Virus record (IMG/VR): IMGVR_UViG_3300009149_000276
Coordinates: 1 to 24,210 of that record
Length of the DNA stretch: 24,210 nt
Direction: 5' to 3' (one strand)
Source of the DNA: a virus
Below the pieces are notes generated by a model. It made no database searches. It was given only the letters and a program-made list of their open reading frames with translations, and was not told the origin of the DNA. Below are positions 15,582-21,965 of the stretch, piece after piece. Both the position numbers and the translations under genes were made by a program. The stretch's first letter is position 1. Every line of letters starts with the position of its first letter.

Positions 15582-15669
15582 GCCACCGTTGCTTAGCTGG
15601 CCGATAGCGCCGCACTTGTAATGCGGAGACGATTAGTCCACGTAGGTTCGAATCCTACCGGTGGCTCCA
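15582..15669 (+). tRNA. tRNA-Thr(TGT) with long variable arm
   Basis: 88 nt with encoded CCA. Acceptor GCCACCG/CGGTGGC has the Thr identity pairs G1-C72 and C2-G71. Anticodon arm CCGCA-CTTGTAA-TGCGG gives TGT, reading ACA. The variable region is about 15 nt with a GAC/GTC stem, normal for Leu, Ser and Tyr tRNAs but not Thr. Confidence 0.9.
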
Positions 15670-15678
15670 TATAAAATA

Positions 15679-15770
15679 TCGGGTTCGACTCCCGACCTCT
15701 CAATGAGAGGAAATTGAACTGCAAGGGGCGGTTCTATAATTGTTTATGGGAGGATAATTCCTCCCTAAAC
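15679..15770 (+). other. Chain of hairpins with a tRNA T-arm remnant
   Basis: Four hairpins in about 90 nt: a perfect T-arm (15679-15695, TCGGG-TTCGACT-CCCGA); CCTCTCA/TGAGAGG (15696-15710); GAAC/GTTC with an 11-nt G-rich loop (15716-15734); and a strong 12-bp stem (15742-15770) just before the next gene. The first two look like the 3' end of a lost tRNA without CCA. The last may regulate or end transcription, though no T-run follows. Confidence 0.45.
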
Positions 15771-15786
15771 AAAAGAAAGGAAAAAT

Positions 15787-15960
15787 ATGGAATCAATTAA
15801 ATTGTTTCATATCATTGCAACAATAATATTTTTATTCTTTGGAATCATATGGACCACAAAAACTTGGTCAAATAGCTTATTGAAAATAATCTTCTTTTTT
15901 ATGGCAGTGTGGGGAATTGTTATATGTCTTTATGATTACGGATTTATTATTAAACAATAA
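15787..15960 (+). CDS. Small two-helix membrane protein
   Basis: A 57-residue frame, MESIKLFHIIATIIFLFFGI onward, with two hydrophobic helices (about 5-22 and 31-49) separated by a short polar turn. AAAGGAAAAAT precedes the ATG and the next gene follows after 12 nt. No family recognised. Confidence 0.6.
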   Translation: MESIKLFHIIATIIFLFFGIIWTTKTWSNSLLKIIFFFMAVWGIVICLYDYGFIIKQ

Positions 15961-15972
15961 AAAGGAGTTATT

Positions 15973-16233
15973 ATGGCTACTTTATTTGATGAAGAATATG
16001 GCACATATAATAATATTGCCAGAGAACTTGATATAGAAACAACAAAAGCAATAAGACCATTGTTTGAAAAATATGTCAAAGCTGGTTATAAACTTAAAGA
16101 AATCGCTTATATTATTATTTCTAATGTGGGTATGGAAGAGTGTGAACGAAGACTTACAAGAAATGGTAAAATAGCTCAGGCGAAGATGAAAGAACGACAA
16201 CATCAATCACGTCTTAAAAAAGATTCTAAATAA
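15973..16233 (+). CDS. Small basic helical protein, unknown
   Basis: An 86-residue protein with AAAAGGAG before the ATG. It looks fully helical, with a Lys/Gln-rich C-terminus (KMKERQHQSRLKKDSK) that could bind nucleic acid. It ends 5 nt before tRNA-Arg. No motif recognised. Confidence 0.6.
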   Translation: MATLFDEEYGTYNNIARELDIETTKAIRPLFEKYVKAGYKLKEIAYIIISNVGMEECERRLTRNGKIAQAKMKERQHQSRLKKDSK

Positions 16234-16238
16234 TTTTT

Positions 16239-16316
<78 letters not shown>

Positions 16317-16342
16317 CTCATTAAACAATATAGGTGAATAAT

Positions 16343-16570
16343 ATGACATTTGGAAACTTTATATTTATGGTAGTAAATGGACTTATGGGTTCAATTATGA
16401 TTGTTGGAGCAGTTGTTGTAATAATTTCTGTATTCACAATGGATCTTGGTACTATGTTTTTCGGAATAGTATTGGTTATGGGATCATTTTTAATATTATC
16501 AATATCAATTAAAATAAAAGAATCATTTGATGATAAAAATTTAACCACAAGTCATGAAAAAAATACATAG
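16343..16570 (+). CDS. Small membrane protein, 75 aa
   Basis: Start taken at ATG 16343 because TAGGTGA lies 5 nt upstream; a GTG at 16334 falls inside that site. Almost the whole protein is hydrophobic (two long helices, about 4-27 and 30-55), ending in a charged tail. It overlaps the following membrane protein by 17 nt. Function unknown. Confidence 0.6.
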   Translation: MTFGNFIFMVVNGLMGSIMIVGAVVVIISVFTMDLGTMFFGIVLVMGSFLILSISIKIKESFDDKNLTTSHEKNT

Positions 16571-16811
16571 AATTATATATTTAATTATATGCTTTTTAGA
16601 ACATCTATGTACAGTAATATTTATAAAAGATCCATGTAAAGGCAATAAATGTTTAGTTAAAGCATGTTGTTCACAAGCATGTGATGAAAAACTACACTAT
16701 CAATGTTTTTTTGATACTGAAGGAAGCATAATATTTCTAAAAATATGTGCTATTTCAATAGTTTTATCATTTTCATCATTGGTAATAGTATTAGTTAAGA
16801 AATTAATTTAG
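16554..16811 (+). CDS. Membrane protein with cysteine motif loop
   Basis: An 85-residue protein with hydrophobic helices at about 6-24 and 58-82 flanking a cysteine-rich loop, DPCKGNKCLVKACCSQAC. The KCLVKACCSQAC part matches the C-x5-C-x3-C motif of the family seen at 13919, 15179, 19163 and 20810. The start overlaps the previous gene. Its stop codon TAG shares two bases with the 5' end of tRNA-Gln. The side of the membrane facing the loop cannot be told. Confidence 0.6.
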   Translation: MKKIHRIIYLIICFLEHLCTVIFIKDPCKGNKCLVKACCSQACDEKLHYQCFFDTEGSIIFLKICAISIVLSFSSLVIVLVKKLI

Positions 16812-16889
16812 CCCCTTGGTGAAGCGGTCTACCACGACGGGCCTTGGACCCGTTATCTTTCCCAGGTTCGAATCCTGGAGGGGCTTCCA
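16810..16889 (+). tRNA. tRNA-Gln(TTG)
   Basis: 80 nt with encoded CCA. Acceptor AGCCCCT/AGGGGCT, anticodon arm ACGGG-CCTTGGA-CCCGT gives TTG, reading CAA. T-arm CCAGG-TTCGAAT-CCTGG. Its first bases lie in the stop codon of the preceding gene. Confidence 0.92.
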
Positions 16890-16912
16890 ACAAAAAATGC
16901 GAAAGGATAATT

Positions 16913-17134
16913 ATGTGCGATAATCCAAACTGTACAAGTGAAAGAATATTATCAGTAGACGCCAAATGTAATGACCTTTGCATGGTAGATTTTAATGGCG
17001 CACAAAGAGATGACTATGTTCCAGGTGATATTGGAATTAGCGATAATGAAGATTATATCAGCTTCGATTATTGTTTGGAGTGTGGAAAAGTTCAAGGAAA
17101 ATTTCCAATTGATGATCCAAAATTTTCATTATAA
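16913..17134 (+). CDS. Small cysteine-rich phage protein
   Basis: A 73-residue protein from ATG 16913 (GAAAGGA upstream). It has an N-terminal CDNPNC, CNDLC in the middle, and a C-terminal CLECGKVQGKFP. This layout (NCTSERI, a VDFNG segment, then CxxCGxxQGxFP) is one I associate with small phage hypotheticals. Probably a zinc-binding protein. Role unknown. Confidence 0.7.
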   Translation: MCDNPNCTSERILSVDAKCNDLCMVDFNGAQRDDYVPGDIGISDNEDYISFDYCLECGKVQGKFPIDDPKFSL

Positions 17135-17189
17135 ACATATGGTTAATAATTTTAAAGAATAAAGAATCAACTAACAAAAGGAGATAAAA

Positions 17190-17726
17190 ATGAGCGAAAT
17201 GACAATCACAGAAGGATTGAAAAAATTAAAACTTCTGGAAAAACGAATGGCAAAAAACTGTGAGGAAATTGAAAGATATTCTTCTTTGCTTTCCAACGAA
17301 AAACCAATTTTCGATACTGAAACCAAACAAAAGGAAGAAGTTCGAAAATTGATTCAATCTAATCAAGATTTGGAAAAGGAATATTGTCATATTAAGGCAA
17401 TGGTTGACTATACCAACTTGATGATTATTGTTAAGATCGACGATGAAGAACGAACAATTCATAGTTGGTTAACTGTCTTGAGAAAGACTGGTAGTCAGCT
17501 TATCAGAACTTTTTCATCTTTGAGTGATCGTGAAGCAAGTCAACGCCAAACGAGATTCAGAGATAAAGATACAAACATGACTCCAACTGTCATTCGTTTG
17601 TATGATGAAAACGATAAACGGAATGGACAGAGAAAGTGGGAAGATTTAACATCTGGGAAGACCATTGAAGGTCGTCTTGAGGTGATCAATGCAACCACAC
17701 AACTCATGGAAGTTCCTGTAATTTAA
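17190..17726 (+). CDS. Coiled-coil protein, DIP1984-like (tentative)
   Basis: A 178-residue protein with AAAAGGAGATAAAA before the ATG. Residues 5-70 form a long charged coiled coil; then DYTNLMIIVKIDDEERTIHSWLTVLRKTG fits the DIP1984 family pattern of paired helices with a central short beta segment. The C-terminus ends in short beta-like stretches. The match is by eye only. Its codon use looks more GC-rich than the neighbouring small genes. No catalytic motif is seen. Confidence 0.65.
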   Translation: MSEMTITEGLKKLKLLEKRMAKNCEEIERYSSLLSNEKPIFDTETKQKEEVRKLIQSNQDLEKEYCHIKAMVDYTNLMIIVKIDDEERTIHSWLTVLRKTGSQLIRTFSSLSDREASQRQTRFRDKDTNMTPTVIRLYDENDKRNGQRKWEDLTSGKTIEGRLEVINATTQLMEVPVI

Positions 17727-18046
17727 TTACTTTGGATTCGGTAGTGTAAACATTGAAATAAATGAGCCCTTCCATATTGGGTAAATATGATTCCTTTACA
17801 GGAGACTACGATAGCCTTGAAAGCTATTCATTGGCGAAAACGCCTTATATCAAGGTTAAAGATTTAATTCTCAAGTTTAACTCGTGCCGCAACGAGAATA
17901 AATAAGGCGGTCTTAAAGTCTCAAGAGGTAAAGAATCAAGGTTAGGGGTATTGTGATATACCGAGAAAAATCCAGGTCAAGTGAAGCTTCTCATTAGCAA
18001 CAATTCACTTCTGGCTGCTATTTGGATCCAAGTTTATTAAAAATTT
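17727..18046 (+). ncRNA. Candidate structured RNA, about 300 nt
   Basis: This 320-nt gene-free stretch has no plausible frame but many nested stems. Examples are ACTTTGGAT near the 5' end with ATCCAAGT near the 3' end (one bulge), CCTTGA/TCAAGG enclosing GGCG-AAAA-CGCC, CTCGT/ACGAG, GGTAT/ATACC, and AAGTGAA/TTCACTT. It lies directly before three tRNA genes. Large phage ncRNAs beside tRNA clusters (GOLLD, ROOL) are known, but this is shorter and I cannot match it. Confidence 0.5.
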
Positions 18047-18049
18047 TAT

Positions 18050-18137
18050 GGCCGGGTGGTGGAACTGGTAGACACAAGGGACTTAAAATCCCTCGAGAAT
18101 AACTCTCGTACGGGTTCGACTCCCGTCTCGGCTACCA
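18050..18137 (+). tRNA. tRNA-Leu(TAA)
   Basis: 88 nt with encoded CCA and a class II variable arm (CGAGAATAACTCTCG). Acceptor GGCCGGG/CTCGGCT. Anticodon arm AGGGA-CTTAAAA-TCCCT gives TAA, reading UUA. Confidence 0.93.
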
Positions 18138-18145
18138 AATATCTT

Positions 18146-18233
18146 GGCGACATGGTGGAAAGGGTAGACACGCTAGTTTCAAACACTAGTTCTTTGATCA
18201 AGAATGTGGGTTCGACTCCCTCTGTCGCTACCA
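18146..18233 (+). tRNA. tRNA-Leu(CAA)
   Basis: 88 nt with encoded CCA and a class II variable arm (TTCTTTGATCAAGAA). Acceptor GGCGACA/TGTCGCT. Anticodon arm CTAGT-TTCAAAC-ACTAG gives CAA, reading UUG. One T-stem mismatch. Confidence 0.92.
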
Positions 18234-18246
18234 TAAAAAATCTTAA

Positions 18247-18336
18247 TGCGGGGTAGAGTAGCCTGGTTAACTCCCTGGTCTCATAAGCCAAGGTCTCATT
18301 GCGAGAACACGGGTTCGAATCCCGTCCCCGCCACCA
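18247..18336 (+). tRNA. tRNA-Met(CAT), initiator-like
   Basis: 90 nt with encoded CCA. Residues 2-7 pair as GCGGGG/CCCCGC while T1 and C72 cannot pair. An unpaired 1-72 position is the hallmark of bacterial initiator tRNA. The D-stem has A11-T24 and GAGTAGCCTGGT resembles E. coli tRNA-fMet. The anticodon stem lacks the full run of three G-C pairs (third is T-G), and the variable region forms a TCTC/GAGA stem that initiators lack. Confidence 0.88.
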
Positions 18337-18343
18337 AAAATCT

Positions 18344-18568
18344 AACCTATTCCTGTACGCCCAGGTGATGCACCGGAATGTCAGATAGCTGGCTGGATTA
18401 ACAAGGAATTTCTAGAAAAGTACTTGTTATACAATTAGGGTAGGTTGGGCATGTTTTAAAATTGGTGACTGAACGACAAATCGACAATATGGCAACGATA
18501 TAGATTTGCATGACCGGAGGCGCACCAAAGGTTCCCTGTTGTAGTCGCCAGATATTTCAATTTTAAAA
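18344..18568 (+). ncRNA. Candidate two-domain structured RNA
   Basis: Domain A: AACCTA (18344-18349) pairs with TAGGTT (18441-18446), enclosing ATTCC/GGAAT and AACAAG/CTTGTT stems. Domain B: an 11-bp perfect stem, TTTTAAAATTG (18454-18464) with CAATTTTAAAA (18558-18568), encloses GGTGACT/AGTCGCC, CAAATC/GATTTG and ACC-AAA-GGT. The right arm of domain B ends at the ribosome binding site of the next gene (ATG 18576). It could be a leader that controls that gene or a free RNA. Confidence 0.5.
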
Positions 18569-18575
18569 GGAAAAA

Positions 18576-18923
18576 ATGATAAATAAAAACGTAATGAAAA
18601 CATCTGAGTTTGATGACGCAATATACTATCGTGTTGCTTGTTCTTGTGGAAGTGATGAACATGACGTTACTATTGAATTTGAAAAAGATGATAAAATTCC
18701 ATCTATGATATTTTTAAACTTTCATAAAAGACTTGGTTGGTGTTCTAGATGGGGAACTCTTAATATATTTGAAAGATTCTGGAAAAGAATAACCGGTTCT
18801 TTTAAAATGTTATTCACTGGTTATATTGAAGTTGAAGAAAGTTTTATTTTGAGTGAGGATAATATTGATCCTTTCATTGAAGCTCTTAAAGAAGGAAAGG
18901 GTTATATTGAAAATAAAAGGTGA
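18576..18923 (+). CDS. Phage protein with CxCG-x4-HD motif, unknown
   Basis: A 115-residue protein with AAAAGGAAAAA before the ATG. RVACSCGSDEHDVTIEFEKD near residue 19 and a later WKRITGSFKMLFTGYIEVEESFIL block look like a recurrent small phage family of unknown function. The Cys-His set could hold a metal. Its last five bases overlap the 5' end of tRNA-Ser(GCT). Confidence 0.7.
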   Translation: MINKNVMKTSEFDDAIYYRVACSCGSDEHDVTIEFEKDDKIPSMIFLNFHKRLGWCSRWGTLNIFERFWKRITGSFKMLFTGYIEVEESFILSEDNIDPFIEALKEGKGYIENKR

Positions 18924-19008
18924 GTTGCCCGAGTATGGCTTAAGGGAGCAGTTTGCTAAACTGTCGAGTGTAATAGCTCCACAGGTTCAAATCCTGTACT
19001 CACCGCCA
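18919..19008 (+). tRNA. tRNA-Ser(GCT)
   Basis: 90 nt with encoded CCA. Acceptor GGTGAGT/ACTCACC with G73. Anticodon arm GCAGT-TTGCTAA-ACTGT gives GCT, reading AGC/AGU. Class II variable arm. The 5' end overlaps the stop region of the upstream gene. Confidence 0.94.
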
Positions 19009-19011
19009 CTT

Positions 19012-19141
19012 TGACAAGAGAGGTCTGGAAAAAGAAAGTTTGGTCTACTCCAGTTCAGTGGAAAGGATGCGAGTTATAGTAAGACAATGGTTCGCCAAAC
19101 AGCCCAATCTTACATACTGCGGACGCATTGTGCTCTTGTCA
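19012..19141 (+). ncRNA. Candidate structured RNA, 130 nt
   Basis: A 9-bp perfect closing stem, TGACAAGAG (19012-19020) with CTCTTGTCA (19133-19141), encloses CTGGA/TCCAG, ATGCG/CGCAT, GTAAGA/TCTTAC and a TGG-TTCG-CCA hairpin. It has no good frame. It begins 4 nt after tRNA-Ser(GCT) and ends shortly before a cysteine-motif gene, so it could be released by tRNA 3' processing. Confidence 0.6.
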
Positions 19142-19162
19142 TTTAACTTTTGAAAGGAAATT

Positions 19163-19426
19163 ATGAATCGATGTCCTTGTAATAAATGTATTTGTGTAGC
19201 TATGTGTAGATTAAAAACATATCCTTCTTTAATTAACTCATGCTCTTTATTATTGTCTTATTTAGAAAATCCATTTTCGCTTTCATTAATAGATCGATCT
19301 AATGGAAGATTAAAATTGATACAGAAATCTCTTGATCCAAAAACATGGACCTTATTTTATGATGAATTTGGAAGAGCAATGGTTGATAGTTATACTGGAT
19401 ATAAACAATGTCATTTTTACTACTAA
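19163..19426 (+). CDS. Cysteine-motif protein, 87 aa
   Basis: Starts at ATG 19163 after GAAAGGAAATT. The N-terminus RCPCNKCICVAMCRLK carries the C-x2-C-x5-C motif of the 13919/15179 family, followed by a helical body and a tyrosine-rich end. It lacks the SWRxGE block, so it belongs only to the motif family. Function unknown. Confidence 0.68.
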   Translation: MNRCPCNKCICVAMCRLKTYPSLINSCSLLLSYLENPFSLSLIDRSNGRLKLIQKSLDPKTWTLFYDEFGRAMVDSYTGYKQCHFYY

Positions 19427-19441
19427 CGAAAGGATATTAAT

Positions 19442-19738
19442 ATGAAATTTCATGAATTAATTTATTGTGAATCATCCATTCAAGATGTAATTAAAAAAGA
19501 ATTTCCAGAAGCAGTTTTTACAGATGCATCTGATATTGTTCATACAGAAAGATTTTCAGTTGATATTGAATCTGAATCTGAGAATATAGAAAGAGATTTT
19601 TATATTTTTGCTATAAAAAAAGGGTTTGCAAAATGCTGTTTCTGTTTTGAATTATTACTTCGCCAAAATCCATCAGAAATATCAAAGTGGATTGAATTGG
19701 TAATGAATAATTTAGGGATACGTGGGAGTTCTGAATAA
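19442..19738 (+). CDS. Unknown protein, 98 aa
   Basis: A 98-residue acidic protein with GAAAGGA before the ATG. It alternates helices and a beta-like centre (FYIFAIKKGFAKCCFCFELLL) with a CCFC cluster. No family recognised. It follows the 19163 gene by 15 nt and is probably co-transcribed. Confidence 0.62.
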   Translation: MKFHELIYCESSIQDVIKKEFPEAVFTDASDIVHTERFSVDIESESENIERDFYIFAIKKGFAKCCFCFELLLRQNPSEISKWIELVMNNLGIRGSSE

Positions 19739-19795
19739 ATAGAACAGTACATCTAGGGGTTGGGAGGGTGTGCACCAAAATAGAAAGGAATGAAA

Positions 19796-19879
19796 ATGTT
19801 TTTAGAATATCTTATAAAATATTTAATAGCTTGTGGAATTGGTTTTAACATAATGTTATTAGTTATGTTATTTGACTGA
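19796..19879 (+). CDS. Tiny single-helix membrane peptide
   Basis: A 27-residue frame, almost entirely one hydrophobic helix, ending in FD. GAAAGGAATGAAA precedes the ATG and a well-placed ribosome binding site for the next gene follows. The short length keeps confidence low. Confidence 0.42.
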   Translation: MFLEYLIKYLIACGIGFNIMLLVMLFD

Positions 19880-19893
19880 AAGGAGAATGCATA

Positions 19894-20082
19894 ATGGAAA
19901 AGCGGCATTGTAAAATATGTAATGCTATTCTTAGCGGATATAATAAAACCAACGTATGTTTTTGTCATAATGAGAAACCTGATGATATACATTTGCATTT
20001 GAAAGTTACATGTTGTTCCAGCAGAGGAAATGAAAAATTTTTATATACATATAGAGAGTATAATGGTGGATACTGTGAGTAA
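19894..20082 (+). CDS. Small zinc-finger protein
   Basis: A 62-residue protein after AAAGGAG. CKICNAILSGYNKTNVCFCH is a C-x2-C...C-x-C-H knuckle of the CxxC-LS-YN type common in phage and transcription-factor zinc fingers. Cysteines recur later (TCCSS). The next gene starts inside its end (20-nt overlap). Role unknown. Confidence 0.65.
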   Translation: MEKRHCKICNAILSGYNKTNVCFCHNEKPDDIHLHLKVTCCSSRGNEKFLYTYREYNGGYCE

Positions 20083-20362
20083 TATAATATATACAGTAGT
20101 AACAATAAAACACAACCTGAAAAATAGATGTGTCGGATGGTTTCCAACTAAAGAAGAAGCAATAGAAGTAGTTGTTGAAAACTACGGAAATATCAATGAA
20201 TATGGATATTATCCATATGCGATAGTTGAAGGAGTCAAACCGGGATTATATAATTTTGATCGTGAAGAGATCTGGTTTAAGTGGGATAATGATAAACATC
20301 AATATATACAATGTGGTAAACCAGATAAGTTTGGAAATTCAACTTGTTACTCAATGGGGTAA
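20063..20362 (+). CDS. Unknown protein, 99 aa
   Basis: Start taken at ATG 20063 (GAGAG upstream); the longer reading from 20030 overlaps the previous gene further. The sequence TKEEAIEVVVENYGNINEYGYYPYAIVE, then KPGLYNFDREEIWFKW, resembles a small hypothetical family seen in bacteria and phages, probably a compact alpha/beta fold. No catalytic motif is clear. Confidence 0.68.
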   Translation: MVDTVSNIIYTVVTIKHNLKNRCVGWFPTKEEAIEVVVENYGNINEYGYYPYAIVEGVKPGLYNFDREEIWFKWDNDKHQYIQCGKPDKFGNSTCYSMG

Positions 20363-20380
20363 AAGAAAGGATTAATATTT

Positions 20381-20554
20381 ATGTTTCGGAACTGGATAAG
20401 AGGTATAATACACTCTATACAAAAAGCTTGGAGACAGAGAAATTACAGAATGATATATTCTGATACATATGGATATGGTGTTGAAGAACAGCTGTCTTAC
20501 AATCTTAAATATCAGTGGTTTATTAATCATACTGATTATATTGAAGAAGAATAA
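20381..20554 (+). CDS. Small protein, 57 aa
   Basis: A 57-residue frame with AGAAAGGA 9 nt before the ATG at 20381. The N-terminus is basic and helical (FRNWIRGIIHSIQKAWRQRN) and the C-terminus is acidic. Stops 2 nt before tRNA-Ser(TGA). Function unknown. Confidence 0.55.
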   Translation: MFRNWIRGIIHSIQKAWRQRNYRMIYSDTYGYGVEEQLSYNLKYQWFINHTDYIEEE

Positions 20555-20556
20555 CT

Positions 20557-20641
20557 GGAGGGGTCGACAGTGGGGAAGTCAACTTGTCTTGAAAACAAGG
20601 GCGCGATAGCGTTGCAGGTTCAAGTCCTGTCCCCTCCGCCA
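20557..20641 (+). tRNA. tRNA-Ser(TGA)
   Basis: 85 nt with encoded CCA. Acceptor GGAGGGG/CCCCTCC with G73. Anticodon arm CTTGT-CTTGAAA-ACAAG gives TGA, reading UCA. Class II variable arm. Confidence 0.94.
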
Positions 20642-20663
20642 CTTTAAAACAAAAGGAGTAAGT

Positions 20664-20810
20664 ATGATTTGTCCGGTTTGTGAAATAAAGGTAGAGGAAT
20701 TTGATGAACCAGATGGAGCAATTAGATTTATATGTTGTCATTGCAAAACTCTTATAACATTAAGAGATATAACAGATGATGAAGCATGTCAAGATGAAAA
20801 GGATGATTAA
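20664..20810 (+). CDS. Small zinc-ribbon protein, 48 aa
   Basis: A 48-residue frame with AAAAGGAG before the ATG. CPVC near the N-terminus and CCHC about 20 residues later form a four-cysteine zinc ribbon, followed by an acidic tail. The stop overlaps the next ATG (TAATG), which indicates coupling. Confidence 0.62.
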   Translation: MICPVCEIKVEEFDEPDGAIRFICCHCKTLITLRDITDDEACQDEKDD

Positions 20811-21109
20811 TGAGAATTCCTTTTTGCAAAAAATGTTTAGTATCACCTATATGTAATAAAAAGTGTGATTATTTACAGAAGAAATTGGATATGCTTAAAA
20901 CAGTATCATCTTTCTCATTTTTCAATTGGTTCTTTTTTGGTTTTGTAGCAGTGAATATTATATTAATAGCTATTTATGAATCTATGGAAAAAGTTCAAAT
21001 CATAGGTATTATAAGTTTAATGGTAGGTCAAGTCTTGCTTCTTATCTTACATATATTAGCAAGAAAATTAAAAGATAAAATTGAATCTAAATTTGATAAA
21101 GGATTTTAA
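20810..21109 (+). CDS. Cysteine-motif membrane protein, 99 aa
   Basis: The N-terminus FCKKCLVSPICNKKC (C-x2-C-x5-C-x3-C) is the fullest form of the family motif seen at 13919, 15179, 16554 and 19163. Two hydrophobic helices follow (about 38-58 and 65-84), then a charged tail. The motif would face one side of the membrane as an N-terminal head. It starts at the stop of the zinc-ribbon gene. Function unknown. Confidence 0.68.
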   Translation: MRIPFCKKCLVSPICNKKCDYLQKKLDMLKTVSSFSFFNWFFFGFVAVNIILIAIYESMEKVQIIGIISLMVGQVLLLILHILARKLKDKIESKFDKGF

Positions 21110-21125
21110 AAAAAGGAATAAGTCA

Positions 21126-21254
21126 ATGAAATGTATTGAAAAACATGGAGACGTCAAAAGAGTCAGTGATGAAGTTGCAGCAGATATGGTCGATAATAAA
21201 GGATGGGTATATTGTCCAAAATCAAAATGGAAAGAATCAGGTCGGGGTAACTAG
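21126..21254 (+). CDS. Small phage protein, 42 aa
   Basis: A 42-residue frame with AAAAGGAATAAGTC before the ATG. The pattern RVSDEVAADMVDNKGWVYCPKSKWKE matches a short protein type I have often seen in phages (an A-LV-GWxYCPKSxWK core). The function of that type is unknown to me. Confidence 0.6.
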   Translation: MKCIEKHGDVKRVSDEVAADMVDNKGWVYCPKSKWKESGRGN

Positions 21255-21262
21255 GTGATCTT

Positions 21263-21649
21263 ATGATTAGAATCCATATTGATTGGAAATTTATGAGTCC
21301 TTTATTGGGTGTAGCATCTGGAATTTTAGAAGTTCGTGATATGCATCTAAGTAAAAATACATTACTCTTACAATGTAAAGTAAAAAAAGAGAATGGATGT
21401 GTTAAATATGAAGCTATAGATAGAACCAAACCCGGCATACATTCCAAATTTTTTGAAGCGATAAGACCAGAGGTTAGTATAATGGTAGATTCGTATTTTT
21501 ATGGAATGACATTATGTGACTTAACATTTTGTTGGTTAGAAGATTCGCTGAACAGCGAAGGATGGGAAAACTGGGCAATAAAACATGATATAGATCCAAA
21601 AGAAATAGATGCAATCCCATATTCAAAGCAACGAGAAATGGGGGTTTAA
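21263..21649 (+). CDS. Unknown protein, 128 aa
   Basis: A 128-residue protein from ATG 21263, with AGGTGATCTT upstream. Mixed alpha/beta character, with hydrophobic stretches such as TLLLQCKV. No motif recognised. Its last ten bases are also the first ten of tRNA-Val, so transcript processing at the tRNA would cut the mRNA end. Confidence 0.65.
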   Translation: MIRIHIDWKFMSPLLGVASGILEVRDMHLSKNTLLLQCKVKKENGCVKYEAIDRTKPGIHSKFFEAIRPEVSIMVDSYFYGMTLCDLTFCWLEDSLNSEGWENWAIKHDIDPKEIDAIPYSKQREMGV

Positions 21650-21715
21650 CTCAGTGCGCAGAGTGTCGCTTTTACACGGCGAAAGGCGAAGGTTCAAATC
21701 CTTCAACCCCCACCA
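21640..21715 (+). tRNA. tRNA-Val(TAC)
   Basis: 76 nt with encoded CCA. Acceptor GGGGGTT/AACCCCC. Anticodon arm TCGCT-TTTACAC-GGCGA gives TAC, reading GUA. T-arm GAAGG-TTCAAAT-CCTTC. Overlaps the end of the preceding gene by 10 nt. Confidence 0.93.
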
Positions 21716-21738
21716 TATTTTCTAATGAAAGGATTACT

Positions 21739-21963
21739 ATGAAAGGTGGATATTGGGTTCCAGCAGTCATAGAAGATAAGGAGATAACATATTCGTATGA
21801 ACGACACGAACCAATTCAATTAAAAAGCACCCCATGGTTATATTGTAAATTTTGTGGATTATTATATCTTAATAATGCAATCACAAAATGGTGCATCCGT
21901 ATGGGGTGTAATTGCAATTATCATAAAAACTTCAAAAAGATGCTATATAAGGGAGGTAATTAA
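21739..21963 (+). CDS. Small zinc-binding protein, 74 aa
   Basis: A 74-residue protein with GAAAGGA before the ATG. CKFCG in the middle and CIRMGCNCNYH near the end give a four-cysteine plus histidine set, a likely zinc ribbon. The segment between resembles rubredoxin-style knuckles without being one. Function unknown. Confidence 0.65.
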   Translation: MKGGYWVPAVIEDKEITYSYERHEPIQLKSTPWLYCKFCGLLYLNNAITKWCIRMGCNCNYHKNFKKMLYKGGN

Positions 21964-21965
21964 TC

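Noticed and set aside
17727-17760. TTTGGATTCGG as the 5' end of a tmRNA
   Set aside because: No tRNA-like acceptor with CCA, no T-arm at the 3' end and no tag reading frame ending in small hydrophobic residues.
17727-18046. A group I intron
   Set aside because: I could not find the P3/P7 core pairs and the flanking gene and tRNA are both complete.
18046-18291. Long open frames on both strands over the tRNA-Leu/Met genes
   Set aside because: They lie entirely on tRNA sequence; their apparent peptides are translations of T-arms and CCA ends.
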